44,216 nt of DNA from Selenomonas sp. FOBRC6 (GCF_000286455.1 NZ_ALKG01000040.1:1-44216), one strand, 5' to 3'. Counted from the first letter of the stretch, positions 8,222-17,728 are shown. The notes: generated by a model from the letters alone, not told the origin. Program-made: numbers and translations.

Positions 8222-8267
8222 ACGCCCCGAGGTTTTGCAGTGCACTGTTTGCCTCGCGGCGTTTTTT
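8222..8267 (+). terminator. Hairpin terminator between ptsH and ptsI
   Basis: CGCCCCGAGG pairs with CCTCGCGGCG (one mismatch) around a loop, followed by six Ts. It lies 15 bases after ptsH and 25 before ptsI, so it probably acts as a partial terminator that keeps HPr in excess over enzyme I. Confidence 0.75.
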
Positions 8268-8292
8268 CATAGGAATAGGGAGGGTGTTAGAT

Positions 8293-10026
8293 ATGGCGGA
8301 AACAATCCGTGGAAAAGGCGTCATCTCCGGGATCGCCGTCGGCAAGGTCATGCTCGCAGGGCAGAACCTCGACGGCTATCTTGCAGCCTATAAGCCCGGC
8401 TCCGTCGCAGAGGAGCAGAGCAAGGCGGAGGCGGCACTCGTCGCCGTCACCGAGACTCTGCTCGCGACCATCGAGCGTCTGCGCAAAGAGGAGCAGGCAG
8501 AGCAGGCAGCCATCCTCGAGGCACATCGCATGATGGTGCAGGATCCGATGATGGCGGAGAACATCAAGGCAAAGATCGATGCCTCCGGCAATGCCCCGCA
8601 GGGCATTCTCGATGCAGCAAACGAGCAGGCGCAGCTCTTCGAGCAGATGGAGGACGAGTATTTCGCCGCGCGCGCGGTCGACCTGCGCGACGTGGGCAAG
8701 CGCATCGCCAAGTACGTCCTCGGCGTCAAGGAGCCGGAGATTGGGGCGGGTCAGGTCATCCTCTGCGGCGAGGAGATCGAGCCGTCCGTTGTGGCGGGGA
8801 TGCCCACGGAGCAGATTGCGGGCGTCATCCTCGGCTCGGGCAGTGCAACGAGCCACGTCGTCATCATCGCAAAGGCGCGCGCAATCCCGACCGTCCTCGG
8901 CATCGGCGACAAGATCAACCTCATCCAGGACGGCGACGAGCTCATCCTCGACGGCAGCCGCGGCGACATCATCATCCGTCCGACCGAGACGGAGCGCGCA
9001 CTCTATCAGGGCAAGATCGAGGAGCAGAAGAAGCTCGCGGCGCACTACGCGGCACTCAAGGATCTCCCGGCTGTGACGAAGGACGGCGTGCGCATCGAGC
9101 TGACGGCGAACATCGGCACGCATATGGACGTGGACAACGCGCTTACATACGGCGCGGAGGGCGTCGGCCTCTTCCGCTCCGAGTTCGTCTTCATGGGCTC
9201 CACAACAATCCCAAGCGAGGAAGACCAGTTCAAGGCATATCGCGCCGCTGTCGAGAAATGCGGCGGCCACATCTGCGTCATCCGCACGATGGACATCGGC
9301 GGCGACAAGCCCCTGCCCTACCTCAACATCGACCCCGAGGAGAATCCGTTCCTCGGCTACCGCGCACTGCGCATCAGCCTCGACCGTCATGATCTCTTCC
9401 TCCCGCAGATCAAAGCGATCCTGCGCGCAGGACTCTACGGCAAGGCGGCGATGATGGTTCCGATGGTCATCAGCGTCAGCGAGATCCAGCGCGTGCTGAA
9501 GCTCGTCGAGCAGGCAAAGGTCGAGCTCGCGCACGAGGGCAAGGATTACTCCGACGACGTGCAGATCGGCATCATGGTCGAGACGCCTGCAGCGGCAGTC
9601 GTCTCCCCGCTCCTCTCCCAGTACGTCGACTTCTTCAGCATCGGCACGAACGACCTCATCCAGTACACGCTCGCGGTCGACCGCGGCAACGCACAGATCG
9701 CGAACCTCTACAATCCGTTCAACCCCGCTGTCCTGCGCCTCATCCAGCGCACAATCCAGAGCGCGCGCGAGCGCGGCATCTGGGCGGGCATGTGCGGCGA
9801 GATGGCGAGCGATCCGTACGCCGCCGTCATCCTGCTCGGCATGGGCATCACGGAACTCTCCATGAGTGCACCGAGCATCCCGCGCGTCAAGGAAATGATC
9901 CGCTCCGTCACCTCGACGCAGGCAAAGGAACTCCTCGCCGATGTCATGAAGATGGAGCACGGCGTCGAGATCCGCGCCTACCTGCACAAGATGCTCGAGG
10001 GCTCGGACGCAAGCATGGGGATCTGA
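8293..10026 (+). CDS. ptsI: Phosphoenolpyruvate-protein phosphotransferase (enzyme I)
   Basis: First PTS enzyme: autophosphorylates from PEP and passes phosphate to HPr. The 577-residue protein has an N-terminal HPr-binding domain and the phosphohistidine loop GSGSATSHVVIIAKARAIPTV split around His188. Its C-terminal PEP-binding barrel carries GLFRSEFVFM, RTMDIGGDKPLPYL, FFSIGTNDLIQYTLA and MCGEMASDP. The ATG at 8293, with GGGAGG 8 bases upstream, is preferred to the GTG at 8284, which overlaps the Shine-Dalgarno. Transcription probably comes from the ptsH promoter through the intervening hairpin. Confidence 0.97.
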   Translation: MAETIRGKGVISGIAVGKVMLAGQNLDGYLAAYKPGSVAEEQSKAEAALVAVTETLLATIERLRKEEQAEQAAILEAHRMMVQDPMMAENIKAKIDASGNAPQGILDAANEQAQLFEQMEDEYFAARAVDLRDVGKRIAKYVLGVKEPEIGAGQVILCGEEIEPSVVAGMPTEQIAGVILGSGSATSHVVIIAKARAIPTVLGIGDKINLIQDGDELILDGSRGDIIIRPTETERALYQGKIEEQKKLAAHYAALKDLPAVTKDGVRIELTANIGTHMDVDNALTYGAEGVGLFRSEFVFMGSTTIPSEEDQFKAYRAAVEKCGGHICVIRTMDIGGDKPLPYLNIDPEENPFLGYRALRISLDRHDLFLPQIKAILRAGLYGKAAMMVPMVISVSEIQRVLKLVEQAKVELAHEGKDYSDDVQIGIMVETPAAAVVSPLLSQYVDFFSIGTNDLIQYTLAVDRGNAQIANLYNPFNPAVLRLIQRTIQSARERGIWAGMCGEMASDPYAAVILLGMGITELSMSAPSIPRVKEMIRSVTSTQAKELLADVMKMEHGVEIRAYLHKMLEGSDASMGI

Positions 10027-10103
10027 TTGTTGCTACAGTCACAGACATCTGCGCGCATATAGCTCATACTGTAGGCGTGTGTTATATTTGATATGAAAAG
10101 ACT

Positions 10104-10133
10104 CCTGCTGTGCCTCGGTGCAGCAGGAAATTT
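10104..10133 (+). terminator. Possible ptsI terminator
   Basis: CCTGCTG and CAGCAGG form a 7-bp stem with an inner CC/GG pair; the following tract (AAATTTTCATTT) is only weakly U-rich. It sits just before the ferredoxin start. Confidence 0.45.
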
Positions 10134-10149
10134 TCATTTGGAGAGCGCG

Positions 10150-10338
10150 ATGAAACTATCCATCGACCCCGCCGCCTGTGTCTCCTGCGGCATGTGCGCG
10201 GAGCGCCTACCCGCCATCTTTCGCATCGACCACGCCGCACGCTCTGCCGTTATCGTGCGTCAGCCGCAGTGCACGGAGCAGGACGATGCACTGGAGGCAG
10301 CGGAGGACTGCCCCGTAGGTGCAATTATTCTGCGCTGA
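10150..10338 (+). CDS. Small single-cluster ferredoxin
   Basis: A 62-residue electron-transfer protein. It has CVSCGMC near the N-terminus and EDCPVGAI near the C-terminus, the pattern of one-cluster [4Fe-4S] ferredoxins with a degenerate second site. A further Cys lies in PQCTEQ. The ATG at 10150 has GGAGAG 5 bases upstream. It sits alone between ptsI and galM with no obvious partner, so its redox role cannot be inferred from context. Confidence 0.88.
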   Translation: MKLSIDPAACVSCGMCAERLPAIFRIDHAARSAVIVRQPQCTEQDDALEAAEDCPVGAIILR

Positions 10339-10388
10339 TAATTTCGACGCTTCCCCATCTTTTTCGTGGAAAATATGGGAGAATGTGC

Positions 10389-10394
10389 TACAAT
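10389..10394 (+). promoter_or_regulatory. Possible -10 box for galM
   Basis: TACAAT lies 46 bases before galM; no good -35 box is visible, so the assignment is weak. Confidence 0.35.
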
Positions 10395-10440
10395 AGAGAA
10401 GGGTTTTCGACTGTCGTTTCTGCTTCGGGGGGAATCTGCA

Positions 10441-11514
10441 ATGACGGAATTGAAGTTGGAGCCGTTCGGCACAATGCCGGGCGGGGATCGGATCGATCTC
10501 TACACGCTGACGAATGAGCGCGGCACACGGGTCGCGATCACGAGCTACGGTGCGCGTCTCGTGAAGTTCGAGCGGCTCGTGCACGGCGCGCCGCTCGACA
10601 TCGTGCTCGGCTATGAGACGGGCGAGGACTATGTCGCTGACACTGCCTCGATGGGTGCCATTGTCGGACGCCACGCGAATCGCATTGCGGGCGGGCGCGT
10701 CACGATCGCAGGGCGCCCCTATCAGCTCGAACTGAACTCGGGCTCACACAAGCAGAACCACATCCATGGCGGCACAAAGGGGCTGCACTATCATCTCTGG
10801 ACGGCGGAGATCGTGGACGGCGGCGTAGAGTTCACCGCGATCAGTCCCGACGGAGAGGGCGGCTACCCTGGCAATTTCGAGGCAAAGGTCGCCTATCGTC
10901 TCACGGACGATGACGCACTCCACATCTCCTATCGTGCTGTCAGTGACGCGGACACGATCTGCAACCTCACGAACCACACCTACTTCAATCTCGAGGGGGC
11001 GACGGCGGACAGCGTGCTCGATCACGAGGCGGAGATCTATGCGGACGAGTTCACGTGGGCGGATGCAGAGTCCCTGCCCGACGGACGCATCCTCACGGTG
11101 TTCGGCACGCCGATGGACTTCACAACGCCGCACCGCATCGGCGAACGCATCGACGCGGACTACGACCAGCTGCAGATGGCGGGTGGCTATGACCACAACT
11201 GGGTGCTGCGCGGCGACATCGCACCCGAGCCGTATTCGCATCTGAAGAAGGCGGCGCGCGTCACCTCCGCGAAGACGGGGCTTGCCCTCTCCTGCTATAC
11301 GACACAGGTCGGCATGCAGTTCTACACCGGCAACGCCCTCGCGAAAAAGCCCGTCGTCGGCAAGGGCGGCAGGCAGTTCCCACGACGCGGCGGCTTCTGC
11401 CTCGAGACGCAGTTCTTCCCGAATGCGCCCGCGAATCCGGCATTCCCCCAGCCCGAACTGCGCATGGATGAGGTCTGGGAAGCGGAGACCGTCTACAAAT
11501 TGGATGATCTGTAA
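10441..11514 (+). CDS. galM: Aldose 1-epimerase (galactose mutarotase)
   Basis: Interconverts alpha and beta anomers of aldoses such as galactose. The protein is about 357 residues from the ATG at 10441, which has GGGGGGAA 6 bases upstream. It shows the family features: GAIVGRHANRIAGG, NHIHGGTKGLH with the catalytic His region, NLTNHTYFNL with the second His, and GYDHNWVL. No other galactose genes are nearby, so it probably works with sugar pathways encoded elsewhere. Confidence 0.95.
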   Translation: MTELKLEPFGTMPGGDRIDLYTLTNERGTRVAITSYGARLVKFERLVHGAPLDIVLGYETGEDYVADTASMGAIVGRHANRIAGGRVTIAGRPYQLELNSGSHKQNHIHGGTKGLHYHLWTAEIVDGGVEFTAISPDGEGGYPGNFEAKVAYRLTDDDALHISYRAVSDADTICNLTNHTYFNLEGATADSVLDHEAEIYADEFTWADAESLPDGRILTVFGTPMDFTTPHRIGERIDADYDQLQMAGGYDHNWVLRGDIAPEPYSHLKKAARVTSAKTGLALSCYTTQVGMQFYTGNALAKKPVVGKGGRQFPRRGGFCLETQFFPNAPANPAFPQPELRMDEVWEAETVYKLDDL

Positions 11515-11610
11515 GGAATCGCACCAAAAAGTTTTTGGCACCTCATTATATCTATAGAAAATTTTTATACTTCACGCAGATCTTTCAATCGTTTATTTAT
11601 GTGAAATTGC

Positions 11611-11639
11611 TAGACATTTCATAGGAATAAGCGTAAGAT
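11611..11639 (+). promoter_or_regulatory. Promoter for sucC-sucD
   Basis: TAGACA (11611-11616) and TAAGAT (11634-11639) are separated by 17 bases, about 50 bases before sucC, in an AT-rich gap following galM. Confidence 0.5.
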
Positions 11640-11689
11640 AGTATCTATAAGTAAGCTCTGCTCACAAAAATTAAGGGAGGATTGACTAA

Positions 11690-12880
11690 ATGAATATTCA
11701 TGAGTACCAGTCCAAGCAGGTTCTGCGCGAGTTCGGTGTGAACGTACCGAACGGGCTGCCGGCGTTCACCGTCGACGAGGCAGTCGCGAATGCGGAGAAG
11801 CTTGGCTCCCCCGTGATCGTTGTCAAGGCTCAGATCCACGCAGGCGGCCGCGGCAAGGCGGGCGGCGTCAAGATCGCAAAGAACGTCGATGAGGTGCGCA
11901 CCTACGCGCAGGAACTCCTCGGCAAGGTGCTTGTCACCCACCAGACCGGTCCTGAGGGCAAGAAGGTCGGCCGTCTCCTCATCGAGGAAGGCTCGAAGAT
12001 CAAAAAGGAATACTACCTCTCCTTCGTCGTTGATCGTCAGACAGCGAGCATCGTCATGATGGGCTCCGAGGAGGGCGGCGTCGAGATCGAGAAGGTCGCG
12101 GCCGAGACCCCCGAGAAGATCATCAAGGAGTACATCGACCCCGTGATCGGACTCGCTCCGTTCCAGGCAACGCGCATGGCATACGCCATCAACATCCCGG
12201 GACCCGCAGTCCGCAAGGCGGCCGCACTCATGCAGGGACTCTATGACGCATTCATCGGCAAGGACTGCTCGCAGGTCGAGATCAACCCGCTCGTCGTCAC
12301 CGAAGACGATGATGTCATCGCACTCGATGCGAAGCTGAACTTCGACGACAGCGCCCTCTTCCGCCATCCCGACATTGCAGAGCTGCGCGACGAGACCGAG
12401 GAGGACCCGAAGGAGCGCGAGGCGGCTGCGGCAGGCCTCAACTATGTCAACCTCGGCGGCGATGTCGCGTGCATGGTCAACGGCGCAGGACTTGCGATGG
12501 CGACCGTCGACATCATCAAGCACTACGGCGGAGAGCCCGCGAACTTCCTCGATGTCGGCGGCGACTCCGAGCCCGAGAAGATCGCAAAGGCATTCAACAT
12601 CATGCTCGAAGGCGGTCAGGCGAAGGGCATCTTCGTCAACATCTTCGGCGGCATCAACCGCTGCGACAACATCGCCAACGGCATCATCGAGGCAGCAAAG
12701 ATCATCTCCAAGGACGGCAAATCCCTCCCCGTTCCCGTCGTCGTGCGCCTTGAGGGAACGAAGGTCGAAGAGGGTCGCGAGATCCTCAAGAACACGCCGA
12801 TCGGCAACGTCTTCCCCGCCCCCACGATGGAGGGCGGCGCAGAGCAGATCGTGAAACTCGTCGCACAGGCGAAGGCTTAA
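11690..12880 (+). CDS. sucC: Succinate-CoA ligase (ADP-forming) beta subunit
   Basis: Nucleotide-binding subunit of succinyl-CoA synthetase, which interconverts succinyl-CoA with succinate and ATP or GTP. The 396-residue protein has the ATP-grasp start [40 protein letters not shown] and the C-terminal [13 protein letters not shown] motif. AGGGAGG lies 9 bases upstream of the ATG. It is followed 20 bases later by sucD. In succinate- and propionate-forming Negativicutes the enzyme links to the succinate branch; that placement is inference. Confidence 0.96.
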   Translation: MNIHEYQSKQVLREFGVNVPNGLPAFTVDEAVANAEKLGSPVIVVKAQIHAGGRGKAGGVKIAKNVDEVRTYAQELLGKVLVTHQTGPEGKKVGRLLIEEGSKIKKEYYLSFVVDRQTASIVMMGSEEGGVEIEKVAAETPEKIIKEYIDPVIGLAPFQATRMAYAINIPGPAVRKAAALMQGLYDAFIGKDCSQVEINPLVVTEDDDVIALDAKLNFDDSALFRHPDIAELRDETEEDPKEREAAAAGLNYVNLGGDVACMVNGAGLAMATVDIIKHYGGEPANFLDVGGDSEPEKIAKAFNIMLEGGQAKGIFVNIFGGINRCDNIANGIIEAAKIISKDGKSLPVPVVVRLEGTKVEEGREILKNTPIGNVFPAPTMEGGAEQIVKLVAQAKA

Positions 12881-12899
12881 TCGAAAGGGAGGTCATACA

Positions 12900-13805
12900 A
12901 TGTCAGTAATGATTGATAAGGACACCAAAGTCATCGTCCAGGGCATCACCGGCAAGGCTGCGATGTTCCACACGAAGCAGATGCTCGACTACGGCACGAA
13001 GATCGTCGGCGGCGTCACCCCCGGCAAGGCGGGTCAGACCGTCGAGGGCGTACCCGTCTTCAACACCGTTGCAGATGCGGTCAAGGCAACGGGCGCAACC
13101 GCCTCCGTCGTCTACGTCCCCGCACGCTTTGCGGCGGACTCCATCCTCGAAGCAGTCGATGCGGAACTCGATCTCGTCGTCTGCATCACCGAGCACATCC
13201 CCGTCCTCGACATGGTAAAGGTACGCCGTTACATGCAGGGCAAGAAGACCCGCCTCGTCGGGCCGAACTGCCCCGGACTTCTCACCTCCCAGCAGTCCAA
13301 GCTCGGCATCACGCCCGGCACCGTCAGCAAGCCCGGCCACGTCGGACTCATCTCGCGCTCCGGAACGCTCACCTATGAGGCGGCATTCCAGCTCACGAAC
13401 GCGGGCATCGGCCAGACGACCACCGTCGGCATCGGCGGCGACCCCGTCAAGGGTACCGACTTCATCGATGCGCTCCAGCTCTTCAAGAACGACCCTGACA
13501 CCTACGCCGTCCTCATCATTGGCGAGATCGGCGGCACGGCGGAGGAAGACGCTGCAAAGTGGATTCAGGAGAACATGAAGGATAAGCCCGTCTCCGCCTT
13601 TATTGCAGGCCGTCAGGCGCCTCCGGGCAAGCGCATGGGTCATGCAGGCGCGATCATCTCCGGCGGCAAGGGCACGGCAGCGGACAAGGTTGCAGCCCTC
13701 AACGCAGCAGGCATCCCCGTCGCGGATACCGTCGCCCACATCGGCGAGACCATGGTTAAGCTCCTCAAGGAGAAGGGGCTCTACGACAAGTGCCACACCT
13801 GCTGA
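12900..13805 (+). CDS. sucD: Succinate-CoA ligase (ADP-forming) alpha subunit
   Basis: CoA-binding, phosphohistidine-bearing subunit partnered with SucC. The 301-residue protein has a Rossmann CoA-binding N-terminus ([19 protein letters not shown]), [10 protein letters not shown], and [14 protein letters not shown] with His248 as the likely phosphorylated residue. GGGAGG lies 7 bases before the ATG. A strong terminator follows, closing a two-gene operon. Confidence 0.96.
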   Translation: MSVMIDKDTKVIVQGITGKAAMFHTKQMLDYGTKIVGGVTPGKAGQTVEGVPVFNTVADAVKATGATASVVYVPARFAADSILEAVDAELDLVVCITEHIPVLDMVKVRRYMQGKKTRLVGPNCPGLLTSQQSKLGITPGTVSKPGHVGLISRSGTLTYEAAFQLTNAGIGQTTTVGIGGDPVKGTDFIDALQLFKNDPDTYAVLIIGEIGGTAEEDAAKWIQENMKDKPVSAFIAGRQAPPGKRMGHAGAIISGGKGTAADKVAALNAAGIPVADTVAHIGETMVKLLKEKGLYDKCHTC

Positions 13806-13825
13806 GGTAAATAACGGCAATACGA

Positions 13826-13853
13826 ACGCCCCCGCAATGCGGGGGCGTTTTTG
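13826..13853 (+). terminator. sucCD terminator
   Basis: ACGCCCCCGC and GCGGGGGCGT form a perfect stem over a short loop, followed by five Ts. Confidence 0.93.
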
Positions 13854-13889
13854 CATGCGCAAAATTTCCTCAAAAAAACTTTGAAAACC

Positions 13890-13933
13890 TGTCATTTATG
13901 ACAGTTACAAAAAATTCAAAAGTATGCTACAGT
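13890..13933 (+). promoter_or_regulatory. Promoter and small palindrome upstream of the decayed TPM gene
   Basis: TTACAA (13905-13910) and TACAGT (13928-13933) are spaced by 17 bases with an upstream TGC, resembling an extended -10 promoter. TGTCATTTATGACA (13890-13903) is a perfect palindrome just upstream and may be an operator. The coding start that should follow appears to be deleted. Confidence 0.4.
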
Positions 13934-13961
13934 AATATTAGTATGCGACAACTTACACATA

Positions 13962-14909
13962 AATGAGCTCTTTCGCAGCTGGGGCATCGGAGACGCGCGG
14001 ATGAACAACGGTGTCCTCCTGCTGATTGCAAAGGACGACCGCGCCTTCCGCATCGAGGTCGGCTACGGGCTCGAGGGCGCAATCACGGACGACTACGCGG
14101 GCAGCGTGCTCGATGCGATGACCCCCGCGTTCCGTAACGAGAACTACTCCGCGGCAATTTTGCGGGCGTATGGTGCGCTCGCACAAAAGGCGGCTGCGGA
14201 GTACGGCGCAGAGCTTGCGGGGCTCGGTGCTGCGCTCGGCATCCCGGCAAAGCCCGCGCATCTCGGCAGCGTGGCGGATTTCGGCGACCTCCTGTTGCCA
14301 GAGGATGCCACATAGATTGAGAAGATGGGCGAGGATCTCATGAATGCGACGGGCGCACAGCTCATCCTCGTCACCATGCCGACGCTGAGTGGCGTGAACG
14401 ATCGGCAATTTGCAGAGCAGCTCCTTGCGGGCTGGCATCTCGCGGATGCAGCGCAAGGAAAGAGAGTCCTGCTCCTCGTCGCAAAGGAGGAACGCACGGT
14501 CAGGGTTTTCTACGGTTCCGCACTGAGGGCTCTGGATCAGAGTCACGATACGGTATATGCAGAAAATCGCATTCGATCCGAGTTTTCCATGGACAAGGAC
14601 GATCTTTCCGAACAAATACGAAAGAGCTATGACCTGCTTGGCGTGCAAATATGCGAAGCAGCCCATGTCACCGTGCCGGACTCGATTGACGAGGTGTCCA
14701 GTGCCCCTTTCTACCATTATGTAGGTGGATTCCTCATCGCGATTCCTATCCTCCTGCTCATCCTCTGGATTGTGGGGCCGGTGTTCGGCCTTGCTGTGCT
14801 CTCCCTATCCGTCCTGCTGAATCTCCTCACTTCAGGAAAATACAGCGGCGGAGGGGGTTCCGGGAGAGGCGGCGGCTATGGTGGCTACGTTCCCGAGGTG
14901 AAGTTCTGA
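13962..14909 (+). pseudogene. TPM-domain membrane protein, truncated and interrupted by a stop
   Basis: One continuous frame encodes the second half of a TPM domain (ELFRSWGIGD, NGVLLLIAKDD, FRIEVGYGLEGAITDD). It then runs into the start of a second TPM domain (SVADFGDLLLPEDA), where an in-frame TAG at 14313-14315 interrupts it. After the stop the same frame continues without a gap (IEKMGEDLMNATGAQL, then about 190 residues). It ends with hydrophobic helices near 14720-14840 and a Gly-rich tail. The first domain lacks its N-terminal half, and no start codon with a ribosome binding site precedes ELFRSW. The part from the ATG at 14325 might still be translated, as a 194-residue protein. TPM domains occur in envelope or repair-associated membrane proteins. 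Pseudogene status is my inference from the missing start plus the internal stop. Confidence 0.75.
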
Positions 14910-14940
14910 TGTAATTTCAAACCGCGAAAGGATGAGAACA

Positions 14941-15825
14941 ATGCTCCATACCTACGCTGCAAAATGCGCACTTGCCGTCCTCACAGGCCTCTCCATCTGC
15001 ACAAGTGCAGCATTCGCCGCGCCCGCAGTCCCAGATGCAGAGGCACAGCTGGATGTAATCGCGCGCTCCCACGCCCTAAAGGCGGAGATTGACACAGTCC
15101 GCATCCGCAGCCGCGAAAATATGACCGCATATAAATTCTGCGCTGCCGTCACGGATCTTGACGACGACGGACGGCTCGAACTCCTCATCAACCGCCGGAC
15201 GCTCAGCTATGAGCCGCTCCTGCGTGCGGGAAACGAGATCTCAGAGGAGCAAAAAGAAGGTCTCACAGAGCTTGCGGAGATGTTTCCCCGCTATATCCAC
15301 GGTGCGGCTTATGAGATCAACGCGGACGGCACACGTCTTGTGCCGCTTGACATCGTGGACAGCAGGACGTCTGCAGAGCTCCCCTATAAGGGCGGCGGCT
15401 TTCCCGACCTCATGAGCATCCATGTGCGGCCGACAGGGGTAAACGGCACTCCCGTCTATTTGGCATCTGCCGCGCGCATGACCGGCGAGAGCACCGTGGA
15501 GGACGGCCAAGAACGCTACGGCATCGTGGGCGAGGGGTACACGATCCGCCTTGAGGGCGGCGTGCTCATCGTTGCGCAGACGAGCATCACCAAGGGGACT
15601 GCCGGGGTCTACGGAGCATACGTCGAGCCGTACTATACATGGAGCCAGGATCTCATCACAGGCCATACGTACGATCCGAGCAGCATTCCGCCCGAGGTCC
15701 GCCACACCGATGACGGCCCCACGCTCGATCCCATCTCATGGGAGTATCTCGAGCAAAATCCGCACGAAGCGCTCACATCCTCATGGTACAGCTGGACGCA
15801 CGACGGAGCGGTGGTCAGAGGATGA
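14941..15825 (+). CDS. Secreted protein with EF-hand-like loop, tandem paralogue 1
   Basis: About 294 residues. A signal peptide spans residues 1-26 (hydrophobic core LAVLTGLSI, cleavage after AFA). The mature protein starts with a conserved AEAQLDVIA helix and carries a calcium-loop-like DLDDDGRLE at 72-80. Conserved GAAYEI, FPDLMSIH, ERYGIV, YVEPYYT and HEALTSSWYSW segments follow. The start at 14941 is chosen because GAAAGG abuts the ATG at 14932. The next two genes are clear paralogues. I do not recognise a named family; the protein is exported and may bind Ca2+. Confidence 0.8.
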   Translation: MLHTYAAKCALAVLTGLSICTSAAFAAPAVPDAEAQLDVIARSHALKAEIDTVRIRSRENMTAYKFCAAVTDLDDDGRLELLINRRTLSYEPLLRAGNEISEEQKEGLTELAEMFPRYIHGAAYEINADGTRLVPLDIVDSRTSAELPYKGGGFPDLMSIHVRPTGVNGTPVYLASAARMTGESTVEDGQERYGIVGEGYTIRLEGGVLIVAQTSITKGTAGVYGAYVEPYYTWSQDLITGHTYDPSSIPPEVRHTDDGPTLDPISWEYLEQNPHEALTSSWYSWTHDGAVVRG

Positions 15826-15873
15826 GCGCACGAACCGCCGCACCGTAATCCATTGTACGAAAGGAGGATCCCC

Positions 15874-16779
15874 ATGAAACACTTCAAGAAAGGACTGCTC
15901 GCAGCAGCTGCACTCCTCGTTCTCAGTGCGGTCACGGCGTCCGCCGCTGCTGCCCCCTATGCCTCATCCTCTACTGCAGCGCACATCAAGCATCCCGCCG
16001 ATGCGAATGCGCAGCTGAAGATCATCGCCGAGGCAGAGCCGCTCTGGAAGGACGAATTCGTCGCTCGGTGGGACGCAGGGCAGACACCGCAGCCCCACCT
16101 CATGCGCTTCAACCGCCGTCTGACGCACATCGCCGTCACCGACCTCGACCACAACGGCAGGCTTGAGCTATTGTTTCGCCATGCGATGACGCTGATGGAT
16201 ATATCCGGCCCCCATGCGGCGGGTGTTGTGGATATCCCGATTGATATCAGCCTGTCCGCCTACGAGATCTCTGCGGACGGACGGCTCGAACGCCTCCGCG
16301 CAGAGAACGGCTACGATTGGCCCGATCTGATGAACCTCCAACCCCTCAGTGAGATTGACGAGCACGGCACGCGCTGGCATCATGTCCGTACCGTGACCGT
16401 CTCCCGGAGCGATTACTTCACGGGCAAAGCCCCTTCTTACACCTATACAGCGTCCTATCAGCGCGTCGCCCTCGACCATGGAACGCTGCGCTGTCAGCTG
16501 CTCGCCGTGGAAAAAGGCAGCTATCGGGACGTGGACAGTCCCTCCACCTGCAGGAAAATCAACGTCTCCGCCAGTGTCTTTGACGGCGATCCCGCCCATA
16601 CGAATATGAGTGGCCGACAATTTCAGCAGACCTATCTGTATCAGACCTTTGACGAGGCACTCCTGCCGCCAAGCTCCATCCGCTGGGTGAGCGGCGACGA
16701 ACTCAACCGCGATCCGCACGAGGCGCTTGCCGCCTCTTGGCAGGGTTTTGTCTACGGTATCATCGACGGAAAGGGATAA
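15874..16779 (+). CDS. Secreted protein with EF-hand-like loop, tandem paralogue 2
   Basis: About 301 residues, with AAAGGAGG 6 bases before the ATG. The signal peptide spans residues 1-27 (KK then a long Ala/Leu core). It keeps the family layout: ANAQLKIIAEA near 45, the loop DLDHNGRLE at 90-98 followed by LLFRHA, YEISADGRL, PDLMNL and the C-terminal DPHEALAASWQGF. It is the most divergent of the three in the middle region. It begins 48 bases after paralogue 1, so the three genes probably form one transcript. Confidence 0.8.
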   Translation: MKHFKKGLLAAAALLVLSAVTASAAAAPYASSSTAAHIKHPADANAQLKIIAEAEPLWKDEFVARWDAGQTPQPHLMRFNRRLTHIAVTDLDHNGRLELLFRHAMTLMDISGPHAAGVVDIPIDISLSAYEISADGRLERLRAENGYDWPDLMNLQPLSEIDEHGTRWHHVRTVTVSRSDYFTGKAPSYTYTASYQRVALDHGTLRCQLLAVEKGSYRDVDSPSTCRKINVSASVFDGDPAHTNMSGRQFQQTYLYQTFDEALLPPSSIRWVSGDELNRDPHEALAASWQGFVYGIIDGKG

Positions 16780-16803
16780 CCATTCATTAAAAGGAGGCAC
16801 ACA

Positions 16804-17670
16804 ATGACAATCTCGCTCAAAAAAGCGTTCGGTGCAGCGCTTGCCGCGCTCTCGTTGACGGCATCCGCTGCTGCCGCACCCACAGCGATTGACACGGAGG
16901 CGCAGCTCGATGTCATGGCGGCATCGGGTGTGATACAGGAGGAAATCAATACCCTCTACCACACATGGGACAGCATCCTAAAGAGCGGCATGGCGGAGCG
17001 CAGTCACTATACCTTCTACGCCGCCGTCACCGACCTCGACCGCGACGAACGGCTCGAACTCCTCATCAGTCGGCACTTCCTGAACAAAGATCCGCTCTAC
17101 TATGCTGGGGACAGTATCTCAGAGGAGCAGCAAAAGGGACTCCAATATCTCTGTGAGAACTATCCGAGTCAGATCTACGGCGCAGCGTATGAGATCAGCA
17201 AGGACGGGACAACGCTCGATCCGTACGCGATCAATAATGCGAACACACAGTTCCCCGACCTCACGCGTCTCCACATCCGAGGGAAAAATACGGACGGACA
17301 CTACATCTACATGGTCGATACGCAGCGGATGCCGCGCGACGAAAGCTGGACGAGCGCAACGGATCGCTACGGCATCGTATACGATGCCCAGATTCTCTGG
17401 GTCGACGTCGACCTCGGCGTCGGAACGAACGCCCATGCGGAAGGGACTGCAAGTGTCCACGGGGAGCAAGTCGAGCCGTTCTACACCTCCATGAACCTCC
17501 TCTATCTGAACAAGGACGTCGACCCCTACGGCGAAGAAGCCGAGAAGTTCCGGCGCGAACGGCTCGATAGAGGCGGCCGCGGCGTCAACTTCGTCTCGTG
17601 GGAGGAACTCGACAAGGACACGCGCGCCGCCCTCGCCTCCTCGTGGCACGGCTGGTCGTACGAAAACTAA
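16804..17670 (+). CDS. Secreted protein with EF-hand-like loop, tandem paralogue 3
   Basis: 288 residues, with AAGGAGG 7 bases before the ATG. The signal peptide is about residues 1-24 (AASAAAA end). The family core is clear: TEAQLDVMAA, loop DLDRDERLE at 77-85 (the usual Gly is Glu here, so cation binding may be weaker), SEEQQKGL, GAAYEISKDGT, FPDLTRLHI, DRYGIVYDA, VEPFYTS and a C-terminal ALASSWHGWSYEN. It resembles paralogue 1 more than paralogue 2. A terminator follows directly. Confidence 0.8.
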   Translation: MTISLKKAFGAALAALSLTASAAAAPTAIDTEAQLDVMAASGVIQEEINTLYHTWDSILKSGMAERSHYTFYAAVTDLDRDERLELLISRHFLNKDPLYYAGDSISEEQQKGLQYLCENYPSQIYGAAYEISKDGTTLDPYAINNANTQFPDLTRLHIRGKNTDGHYIYMVDTQRMPRDESWTSATDRYGIVYDAQILWVDVDLGVGTNAHAEGTASVHGEQVEPFYTSMNLLYLNKDVDPYGEEAEKFRRERLDRGGRGVNFVSWEELDKDTRAALASSWHGWSYEN

Positions 17671-17681
17671 TCGCAACATAC

Positions 17682-17723
17682 AAAAGCAGCGATCTGCATG
17701 CTCTTGCAAATCGCTGTTTTTGT
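17682..17723 (+). terminator. Terminator after the secreted-paralogue cluster
   Basis: CAGCGAT pairs with ATCGCTG, with an inner TGC/GCA pair, followed by five Ts. The arrangement also offers an A-run for the opposite strand, so it can serve the convergent gene too. Confidence 0.8.
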
Positions 17724-17728
17724 ATATC

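Noticed and set aside
8287-9987. A long minus-strand open frame opposite ptsI.
   Set aside because: High GC content leaves few stops opposite a real gene; the product is Asp/Ala/Leu-rich nonsense and ptsI is unambiguous.
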